From: Rhizophagus clarus
Lineage: Eukaryota; Glomeromycota; Glomeromycetes; Glomerales; Glomeraceae
Reading direction: 5' to 3'
Assembly: GCA_015698045.1 (NCBI GenBank)
Contig: BLAL01000068.1
Span: forward strand, 558,001 to 622,000
Length of the DNA: 64,000 bases
Shown one piece after another: positions 35,548 to 46,400 of this stretch. Numbering within the stretch: position 1 is the stretch's first letter; the number at the start of each line of letters is the position of its first letter. The position numbers were made by a program, and so were the translations under genes. The notes beneath the pieces were generated by a model that had not been told where the DNA came from, did not search any database, and worked only from the letters and a program-made list of their open reading frames with translations.

Positions 35548-36106
35548 ATCACCCGCAAATTCTGGTGAATACACTCCAATAGCTTCCATTCGTGGGAAAA
35601 TCACGCCGCATCACCAAAAAGAAGAAAAGATCATATCGGAAGACTCACCACACCTCACGATCAGCACGTGACCCTCCAGACATGATGTCTCTGACCCGGT
35701 CCGGACCTAACCTTCAACAATCGGATCTTGTAATCTGACATACTTACAACGGACATGCACACCCTTACTGCTTTCCCAAAATTGATGACGATGACCATCG
35801 TGCCGTTATTTATTGTCTCGGTTCTAATTACCTTCACGCGGGATCTTGGATCTCATACTTTAGCACTTCGAATTCTTCTTCTCTTTCTTATCCGGAGTTC
35901 AGGGAACTCTACTTTAATAGCTTAGGGCTACCTTATACTCGGTCATAGCTTGTATAATTTAACAACACAGGCTGACGTCCGCTGCGGGCAGGGGTTTATA
36001 ATTACATGATGTAGTTAATAATTTTTATTTTCCTTGATTATAGATTAGTTTTTCTACGATTTGTAGTTTACAAGTTGGTTTCTAACAATAAATAAATAAA
36101 TAAATA
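35548..36106 (+). other. LINE 3' untranslated end and (AATA)n tail
   Basis: Contains the blocks also seen in the two truncated copies and ends in TAACAATAAATAAATAAATA. The short AATA tail instead of poly-A is shared by all three copies. Confidence 0.85.
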
Positions 36107-36123
36107 TTTTCAAAGATATTAAT
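36107..36123. repeat. LINE target-site duplication, right copy
   Basis: Exact copy of 27349-27365. Confidence 0.9.
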
Positions 36124-36268
36124 TTTTTCTAACTTCTGTATATTACTTCTTTATATAATTTCTCAAATAAAACAATAGCGAATTTATAAATTCAGAAAAA
36201 AAAACATTTATAATAATATTTAATTAGTTTTTTTTTTATTATACCACCAGTTTTTTTAATAAACAATT

Positions 36269-38777
36269 TTATCTCAAATATCTTGTATTATGAGTATGTC
36301 CTTTCCAGGTTAAGGGCATTTTTTGTAAGCGTTGATATGATTTAATTTCCTCTTGCATCTTAATAATTGAATAAAAATTTTTTTTAACACTTTTAGCCCA
36401 TTTCAGATTCCCAGTAGCTTTTTGTTCTTTTAATATCTGAAGTATATTTTCAGTAGTTGTAATTAATTGATTGTATAATTCTTCACATTCTTTATGTTCA
36501 TTAGTATTGTTATCTAAAGAATCTATTTTCCAGAAAATTTGACTAGAACTTTTTGTTAATTCATTAGATTCAAGAATAAAAGGATAAGAATTATTACGAG
36601 TTACTACATCAAAAAAATTCAATTCTACTTCCCCTTTTTGTTTAATTAAATGTTTACATAAAAAGAAACGGCTTGTTAAAAAGTATCTGCATCCACATAC
36701 CCAGTTATGTGCATTTGTAATATATTGTTCTGTACCTAATTGCCGTTTTGCAAGTAATTTCCATTCACTTTTAAAAGCAGATTTCCAGTCTGGCTTTTTT
36801 CTTCCCATCATTATCTGATCAAATTTTCGCTTTTGGTGTACAATTACCTTTTTATTAATAATATAGATTACCAAATCAAGTCTTGGACGAAAAAACTTAT
36901 ACAAAAAGTCACGCTTCAAGACTTTCCAGTGCGCCTCCACAAACATGGTTGTCTTTAGTATAGAGATTTTAGAATCACATCCAGCTCTCATCCAAAGATA
37001 CCAACGGCTATCAGAATACCATTCCCTCCACATATAGCTCCAAAGCCAAGGTAAATTATATTGAAGGCAAAATTGATACATTTCATACACTGCATTTGTC
37101 CAAATTTTTTTACTAGATTCTTGCATTTCATTTTTATTAGGAATTAAAATATGCTGATGAAGGTGAATGTCCATTAGATTCCAGCAAGATTTACGAAGCT
37201 CTTTTGGACAAAATTTTGTACCGCGTGGTACCATTAATGGTTGGCTAAATTTAGGATCAATAAAAGAAAAGATTTGATTTACGGTATATCCATTGTAAGT
37301 ATCTCATGTAACCATTTGATCAGATGAAAGGCGAGTTGTAATAGCTCTATTTACATGCCAACGGCAAAGCTGAATTTTAGCTTTTGGCCAAGTTGAGTTA
37401 CATGCTTTTATTTGAGCCCAATCTTTATCTGTTAAAATAAAATTAGGATCTAATCCCTTTTCTTTAAGATGTAATACAAATTTCATAATCATTTCAGTTC
37501 TAATACCATCACCACACTTTCCATTATGTTCTAAAAATAAGTAAGCCAAGGGAAAACCAGTTCCATTAACTTCAGCATGCATAACATATAATTCGAATCC
37601 TAAATTATTAGTATTATCTATTTTTTTTTTTAGAAAAAATATTTGATGTAAGTAAAAAAAAAAATTATTTACTTTATTAAATAAAATAACTTACACGTAG
37701 CGTCGATTCCACATTCCTTAATTGAAATGTTATTTTCAATTAACATTTGATGTAACCCTGTTTCAAAGGCAATAGCTTGTACTGGTAAATTAATATCTAA
37801 AATTTTTGTACAATTATATTCTTCTAACAATGCCTTTGCTGATATAAAAGCATTAGAATCTCTTTTGAAATTAGCTTCTCCTAACTTATTCCACCAAAAA
37901 TAAATTTGGTTTTGCCGAATTTCTGGATCCAAACCATTTTCCACAAGGCGTGCATAGATTTCTTTTGGTAATAAATCAATATTTTGAGTAATAAATTCTT
38001 TTACATGTTCAGATACATCAACTTTCTTGGGTAATTCATGCAATATTTTATGAATAACATTAACTGATGCAGTTTTCATCTCGAGGTTAACAACAATATT
38101 AATTTCTCCACAACAATCAAACCGCTCCATAGAAGTGGTATCATGTTGTTTTTCTAAATTGAGATATTTTCGAGGTTTTTTTGCACGATCTGATCTCTGA
38201 GAACAATTATATTGGAAACTAATTTCCGGGTTAGTTTTTGCATTATATTCCCTATGGAATCTATATAAAAAAAATGTTTTAACATGTGTATTACAAAAAA
38301 AGAGATTTAAACATAGATGTATCATACCTCCAATGGAAATTATCCACATCACTTATTTGCTCTATTATATCTTCTGCAATATTTCTGGGGAAATCATTAT
38401 TTAACATTACTATATTAAGAGTCTTTTCAAAATTAAACCCGTTTTCTTTATTTGCTTCATTGTTAAATTCTTTAAAGATAGATACCATAAGATCATCATA
38501 TTCAATTATATCAATATCTTTATTCTCAATTTCTTTTCTTTTCTGTTTTTTGTTATCACGAATAATTTTTTTCTGGTTCCGACATATTGAACATGTATTG
38601 TAAGTTTTATTAAAACCCAGGAATAATTCAAATGAACGAAACTGCTGACAGCCTGAACATTTTTTAATTTCGTCTAAGCTTTCTATTTCCTACAAATAAA
38701 AAGCAGGGTTAAATTATAAAAAAAATATATATAGATAAAAATATAGGAAATTAAATTATAACATAATGGATTACCAT
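36269..38777 (-). pseudogene. MULE transposase, four exons, one in-frame stop
   Basis: Model on the minus strand: ATG 38777-38775, then 38689-38328, 38260-37695 and 37617-36269, all with GT-AG introns. Summed length is 2,280 bases, a whole number of codons (759 plus stop), which supports the junctions. The N-terminal part has a C-x2-C / C-x2-C pair (CSGCQQF...TCSICR). The DDE core shows Asp in GIDATY (37704-37702, codon split downstream by an intron), HAEVNGTGFPLAYLFLE, Asp in LTDKDW (37429-37427), CRWHVNRAI, and Glu in FVEAHWK (37-kb side, 36937-36935). A SWIM-like CGCR...CKHL follows near 36684-36640. The only lesion seen is TGA at 37306-37304. The tiny first exon is the least certain part. 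Confidence 0.85.
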
Positions 38778-38922
38778 ATGTTTATCTATAGATTGGAGTT
38801 GGAGATAAAATATTAAAAAAGCAGTTCACGATCATATCTACAGTAACAATGATAAATCACGTGATCGATCAGTGGCTTAAATGTGCCACAGTGCTTTTTT
38901 TTGTGGGAACGCTAGGGTAGTT

Positions 38923-40170
38923 TGATAAATTATTTTCACCCCAGATTCCCATTGGATCCGACGTAGAATTAGCTCGGATTCCATATAATGACGTCAGAAG
39001 TGAAGTCATGGGTCCGGATGATTACAAATTCCAGATGTTGATCAATCGGACCCGGCTCACCAGCCAGAATCAATGCGAAATTATTATAACCGATAAATTA
39101 ATAAACAATTTTTTAAAAATTGACATACTATAGTGAATGTATAGTATTTAAAAGTAAATGATTTTTAATTAAATTATCCGGCCGAAAATGAACTTTTATT
39201 TTTAAAAAGAAATACAATGATTGTAAAAACAAATTTTTTATACAATAAAAAAGACAAGTAAAATATTATAATGAATGGAAAAATACACAATAACAATAAA
39301 TAATTAATAAATTTATTCCGCATAGTCTAGAGTCAAATGAAATATTTTTTTTTTTTCTTTTTCTTTTTCTTTTTTTTTTTTTTTTTGATAACAAATATAG
39401 AAAGTACCGGATTGTACAATATGCATAATAATGTACAAAAAATTTACAGTATAGTCGCACCAGTCTATATATATATAATTTAGGGATAATCTAAACAATG
39501 ATACTGTGAAACGATGAACTGTGAAACAAAATTGTGAAACAAAACCGTGAAACAAATTGCCCAATAATTTGTATGAAAAAAAATTTTCGAATTTTAATAA
39601 AACAAATATTAGAACGATATAATAATATATATTCTTTAATAATAGTATGCTTCGTATTCATATTATAACAAACATAAATTCTCTCCTAACAAATAAAATT
39701 TAAATGCTGCATGACTTGCTGATTTAAAAATGACTCCTGCTTATTATTACTACGAATAAAACTAATGCATCATGTACAGTATTTGTACTTAAAATGATAA
39801 TGGCTGAAACTACCGTGTGTTGATGGTTGCACTCTGTTTGTTTTGCTTATAAACGTTTAGATATATAAATTTTTTTCTTTAACAAGACAGCTTCTTATTG
39901 ACGAGCATCAATGTAAAACAATAACGTATCTAATAAATTACGATAAATAAAATTTAAAACTTCATATTTTATTGTTTTTTTCAGATTTTTACTTTATTAT
40001 TATTATTGTCATTGACACCTAATCAAATGAGCAATAAAGGCATTTAATGATTTGATAAATGAATAATAAACTTGTACCTTTGTTTAATAAATATACCAAG
40101 CCTAATAGTATTACTCCACGAATCACGCGGCCTTTATTATTCAACCGAAAATGTACTAATGAGTGTAAAC
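38923..40170. other. Non-coding interval with simple repeats
   Basis: No gene is supported. A T-rich run with C interruptions lies at 39349-39386. GTGAAACAAAAC-type words repeat at 39505-39555 (CTGTGAAACGATGAACTGTG, AAACAAAATTGTGAAACAAA). The kinase-like homology of the left MULE flank does not continue here. Confidence 0.5.
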
Positions 40171-40212
40171 AATGTAACAAAGATTGGGCCTGGATCCGGT
40201 CTTGATATGGTT

Positions 40213-40321
40213 GAACCAATCATAGCAACATAACAACAATTTCAAATCATATTCATGTTATGTAATGTTACGCAAGATTATGCATGAATTTATGCTAATC
40301 TTACGCCCTTGCGTATATAAA
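40213..40321 (+). promoter_or_regulatory. Promoter of the array gene (CCAAT and TATA)
   Basis: GAACCAATCATA (CCAAT box) at about 40213-40224 and TATATAAA at 40314-40321, 101 bases before the ATG. The CCAAT block and AT-rich words around TTATGCATGAATTTATG recur upstream of the paralogous gene at 63079, which supports a conserved promoter. Confidence 0.55.
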
Positions 40322-40421
40322 ATGAAAAAAAATTGCATAAACTTGATTTAGTATCGTTATACGTTTAATTTTACCTATAATGATTGCTATCTAATTTTTT
40401 ATTCCTTATTCATTTGAAATA

Positions 40422-43400
40422 ATGTCTTCTCAAAACACCTATCCAGCCATCACAAATGATAATATTTCAAAATATATAAAAAACAATTCTATTTGGACCA
40501 GCAGAAATGAAAAAATTGATAATTTCATTCATAAAAGTATAGATAAATATAAAGATATAATTGAATGGATACCATATAATCAGTTTAGTGAAGTTAAAGA
40601 AATAGGTAAATGTGATTATATATCAGTATATTTAGCAATATGGAAAGATGGTCCATTACTCAAGGAGAATAAGTGGAGTGAAAATTATACAAGAGCTTCA
40701 TATAAAAAAGTTGCTTTGAAATTTTTACATATTAAATCATCAGACCCTATTGATTTTCTAATAAATGAGGTAAATAATTAGTATAAATTTTAGTATTTTA
40801 AATAAGTTGATATACTTATTTTATATTATATTTCAGGCTAAAAAATATTCAAAAAACCATAATGCATTTCTTGCATTGTATGGAATATCTCAAAACCCAA
40901 GTACAAATGATTATATTTTGGTTCAAAAGAATCATACCTTGATAAGTGGAAATGAAAAAATTGATCATTTCATTCATGAAATGCAATTAAATATCAAAGT
41001 ATATAATGATACATCGTACAGATATAAATATGATGATTATGATTATGATTATAGAGAACCTGAACCGGAATATGATGATACAATAATTGAATGGATACCA
41101 TACAATCAGTTTGATGAAATTAAAGAAACAGGTAAAACTGGTTATATGACAGTATATTCAGCGATATGGAAAGAGGGTCCATTATACAAGAAAAATAAGT
41201 GGAATGGAGATTATATAAGAGATTTAAATAAAGAAATTGCGTTATACTGTTTACACATTAATGACTCACAAGATTCTGTTGATTTTCTAATAAATGAAGT
41301 AAGTATAAAATTCTTGTAATTTTAATATTTTAGTTAAATATATACTTATTTTATTATTAATTATTTAAGGCTAAAAAATATTCAACAAATCATGGATCAT
41401 TTCTCGCATTGTATGGAATATCTCAAAATCCAAGTACAAATGATTATATTTTGGTCCTAAAACATCATATCATGACAAGTGGAAATGAAAAAATTGATTA
41501 CTTCATTAAAGAAAGGCAATTATTAAAGAATAAATGTGAAGATATAATAATTGAATGGATACCATACAATCAGTTTAACATAATTAACGAAACAGGTAAA
41601 ATTGGTCATGTAACAATATATTCGGCAATATGGAAAGATGGTCCATTATACAAGGAGAGTAAATGGAGTGAAAATTATATAAGAAATCCAAACAAAGAAG
41701 TTGCTTTAAACTGTTTGCATATTAATAACTCACAGGACCCTGTTGATTTTTTAATAAACGAAGTAAGTACAAAATTCATGCAATTTTAATATTTAAATAA
41801 ACATGTATTTATTTTATTTATTATTATATTTAAGGCAAAGAAATACTCAACAAAACATGAATCATTTCTTGCATTGTATGGACTATCTCAAAATCCAAAT
41901 ACAAATGATTATATTTTAGTCATAAATAATCATACCCTATTAAGTGGAAATGAGAAAATTGATTATTTCATTTATGAAAAGCAATTACGAAGGTATCAAT
42001 ATGAAAATACAGTAATTGAATGGATTCCATACAATCAGTTTAATGAAATTAAAGAAATAGGCAACTGTGATTATTTATCAGTATATTCAGCAATATGGAA
42101 AGATGGTCCATTACTCAAGGTGAATAAATGGAGTGAAAATTATACAAGAGATTCAAATAAAGAGGTCGCTTTAAGGCTTTTACATATTAACTCATCAGAC
42201 CCTATTGATTTTCTAATAAATGAGGTATAAATTTATGTAAATTTATTAAATTAAATAAATGTATGCTAATTCTATTATTATATTTCAGGCTAAAAAATAT
42301 TCGCCAAATCATAATGCATTCCTTGCATTGTATGGAATATCTCAAAATCCAATTACAAATGATTATATTTTAGTTCAAAAGAATCATACCTTGATAAGTG
42401 GAAATGAAAAAATTGATTATTTCATTCATGAAATGCAATTAAATATCAAAGTATACAGTGATACATCGTACAGATATAAATATGATGATTATGATTATAA
42501 AGAACCTGAACCGGAATATGAAGATACAATAATTGAATGGATACCATACGATCAATTTGATGAAATTAAAGAAACAGGCAAAATTGGTTATGTGACAGTA
42601 TATTCAGCAATATGGAAACAGGGTCCATTATACAAGAAAAATAAGTGGAGCGGAAATTATATAAGAGATTTAAATAAAGAAATTGCGTTATACTGTTTAC
42701 ACATTAATGACTCACAAGATTCTGTTGATTTTCTAATAAATGAAGTGAGTATAAAATTCTTGTAATTTTAATATTTTAATTAAATATAAACTTATTTTAT
42801 TATTAATTATTTAAGGCTAAAAAGTATTCAACAAATCATGGATCATTTCTCGCATTGTATGGAATATCTCAAAATCCAAATACAAATGATTATATTTTGG
42901 TCTTAAAACATCATATCATGACAAGTGGAAATGAAAAAATTGATTATTTCATTAATGAAAGACAATTATTAAAGAATAAATGTGAAGATATAATAATTGA
43001 ATGGATACCATACAATCAGTTTAACGAAATTAACGAAACAGGCAAAATTGGTCATGTAACAATATATTCAGCAATATGGAAAGATGGTCCATTATACAAA
43101 GAGAGTAAATGGAGTGAAAATTACATTAGAAATCCAAATAAAAAAGTTGCTTTAAACTGTTTGCATATTAATAACTCACAGGACCCTGTTGATTTTTTAA
43201 TAAACGAAGTAAGTACAAAATTCATGCAATTTTTATATTTAAATAAACATGTATTTATTTCATTTATTATTATATTTAAGGTAAAGAAATACTCAACAAA
43301 ACATGAATCATTTCTTGCATTGTATGGACTATCTCAAGATCCAGATACATATGATTATATTTTAGTCATAAATAATCATACCCTATTAAGTGGACATGAG

Positions 43401-46400
43401 AAAATTGATTATTTCATTTATGAAAAGCAATTACGAAGGTATCAATATGAAAATACAGTAATTGAATGGATTCCATACAATCAGTTTAATGAAATTAAAG
43501 AAATAGGCAAATGTGATTATATATCAGTATATTCAGCAATATGGAAAGATGGTCCATTATATAAACACAATATATCAAGTACGAATTATACAAGAGATTC
43601 AAATAAAGAGGTCGCTTTAAGGCTTTTACATATTAACTCATCAGACCCTATTGATTTTCTAATAAATGAGGTATAAATTTATGTAAATTTATTAAATTAA
43701 ATAAATATATGCTAATTTTATTATTATATTTCAGGCTAGAAAATATTCAACAAATCATAATGCATTTCTTGCATTGTATGGAATATCTCAAAATCCAAAT
43801 ACAAATGATTATATTTTAGTTCAAAAGAATCATACCTTGATAAGTGGAAATGAAAAAATTGATTATTTCATTCATGAAATGCAATTAAATATCAAAGTAT
43901 ATAGTGATACATCATACAGATATAAATATGATGATTATGATTATAAAGAACCTGAACCGGAATATGAAGATACAATAATTGAATGGATACCATACAATCA
44001 ATTTGATGAAATTAAAGAAACAGGAAAAACTGGTTATATGACAGTATATTCAGCAATATGGAAAGATGGACCATTATACAAGGAGTATAAGTGGAGTGGA
44101 AATTATAAAAGAGATTTAAATAAAGAAATTGCGTTATACTGTTTACACATTGATGACTCACAAGATTCTGTTGATTTTCTAATAAATGAAGTGAGTATAA
44201 AATTCTTGTAATTTTAATATTTTAATTAAATATATACTTATTTTATTATTAATTAAGGCTAAAAAATATTCAGCAAATCATGGATCATTTCTCGCATTGT
44301 ATGGAATATCTCAAAATCCAAATACAAATGATTATATTTTGGTCCTAAAACATCATATCATGACAAGTGGAAATGAAAAAATTGATTATTTCATTAATGG
44401 AAGACAATTATTAAATAATAAATGTGAAGATATAATAATTGAATGGATACCATACAGTCACTTTAATAAAATTAACGAAACAGGCAAAATTGGTCATGTA
44501 ACAATATATTCAGCAATATGGAAAGATGGTCCGCTATACAAGGAGAGTAAATGGAGTAAAAATTATAAAAGAGATCCAAATAAAAAAGTTGCTTTAAACT
44601 GTTTACATATTAATAACTCACAAGACCCCGTTGATTTTCTAATAAACGAAGTAAGTATAAAATCCATGCAATTTTGATAAATAAATATATATTTAATTTA
44701 TATATTATTTTATTTAAGGCAACGAAATACTCAACAAAACATGAATCATTTCTTGCATTGTATGGACTATCTCAAAATCCAGATACATATGATTATATTT
44801 TAGTCATAAATAATCATACCCTATCAAGTGGAAATGAGAAAATTGATTATTTCATTTATGAAAAGCAATTACGAAGGTATCAATATGAAAATATGGTAAT
44901 TGAATGGATTCCATACAATCAGTTTAATGAAATTAAAGAAATAGACAAATGTGATTATATAACAGTATATTCGGCAATATGGAAAGATGGTCCATTATAT
45001 AAGCACAATATATCAAGTACAAATTACTATACAAGAGATTCAAATAAAGAGGTCGCTTTAAGGCTTTTACATATTAACTCATCAGACCCTATTGATTTTT
45101 TAATAAATGAGGTATAAATTTATGTAATTTTACTAAATTAAATAAATGTGTGCTAATTTTATATTATATTTCAGGCTAAAAAATATTCAACAAATCATAA
45201 TGCATTTCTTGCATTGTATGGAATATCTCAAAATCCAAATACAAATGATTATATTTTAGTTCAAAAGAATTATACCTTGATAAGTGGAAATGAAAAAATT
45301 GATTATTTCATTCATGAAATGCAGTTAAATATCAAAGTATATAGTAATACAGCGTATGAATATGAATATGATGATTATGATTATACAGAACCTGAACCGG
45401 AATATGATGATACAATAATTGAATGGATACCGTACAACCAGTTTGATGAAATTAAAGAAACAGGCAAAATTGGTTATATGACGGTATATTCAGCAATATG
45501 GAAAGATGGACCATTATACAAGGAGTATAAGTGGAGTGGAAATTATATAAGAGATTTAAATAAAGAAATTGCGTTATACTGTTTACACATTAATGACTCA
45601 CAAGATTCTGTCGATTTTCTAATAAATGAAGTGAGTATAAAATTCTTGTAATTTTAATATTTTAATTAAATATAAACTTATTTTATTATTAATTATTTAA
45701 GGCTAAAAAGTATTCAACAAATCATGGATCATTTCTCGCATTGTATGGAATATCTCAAAATCCAAATACAAATGATTATATTTTGGTCCTAAAACATCAT
45801 ATCATGACAAGTGGAAATGAAAAAATTGATTATTTCATTAATGAAAGACAATTATTAAAGTATAAATGTGAAGATATAATAATTGAATGGATACCATACA
45901 ATCAGTTTAACGAAATTAACGAAACAGGCAAAATTGGTCATGTAACAATATATTCAGCAATATGGAAAGATGGTCCGTTATACAAGGAGAGTAAATGGAG
46001 TGAAAATTATATAAGAGATCCAAATAAAGAAGTTGCTTTAAACTGTTTACATATTAATAACTCACAAGACCCTGTTGATTTTTTAATAAATGAAGTAAGT
46101 ATAAAATTCATGCAATATTAATATTTGAATATGTATATACTTACTTTATTATATTTCAGGCTAAAAAATATTTAACAATACATGAAGCATTTCTTTCATT
46201 ATATGGAATATCTCAAAACCCAAATACATATGATTATATTTTGGTCATTAATAATCATACCTTGATATGCGGTAATGAGAAGATTGATTATTTCATTTAT
46301 GAGAAGCAATTATATATAGATAAATATGAAGATACGGTAATTGAATGGATTCCATACAATCAGTTTAATGAAATTAAAGAAATAGACAAATGTGATTATC

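Larger units (their letters stand above)
27366..36106 (+). mobile_element. Full-length non-LTR retrotransposon (LINE), inactive
   Basis: It is bounded by the 17-bp target duplication and starts GGCGCATAACTT. It has ORF1 (RNA-binding, CCHC), ORF2 (APE endonuclease, reverse transcriptase, RNase H), a ~560-bp 3' untranslated end and an (AATA)n tail at about 36087-36106. The order and the RNase H domain fit Tad/L1-like fungal LINEs; the clade is not settled. At least four in-frame stops beyond ORF1 frame changes, and lost catalytic residues, show it cannot move by itself. Codon and base composition are visibly less AT-rich than its surroundings. Two truncated relatives lie at 1556-1785 and 8410-8914. 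Confidence 0.95.
27247..38922. mobile_element. MULE DNA transposon (contains a nested LINE)
   Basis: Long terminal inverted repeats begin AACTACCCTAG, continue with GTTCCCACAAAAAAAAGCAC and the GTGGCACATTTAAGCCACTG block, and reach ATCACATGATTTATCATT. They lie at 27247-27330 and inverted at 38840-38922. The right part encodes a MULE transposase on the minus strand. Without the LINE the element is about 2.9 kb. The flanks outside the two ends do not show a matching 8-10 bp duplication, and the kinase pseudogene on the left does not resume on the right, so one border was rearranged after insertion or a deletion followed. Confidence 0.85.
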
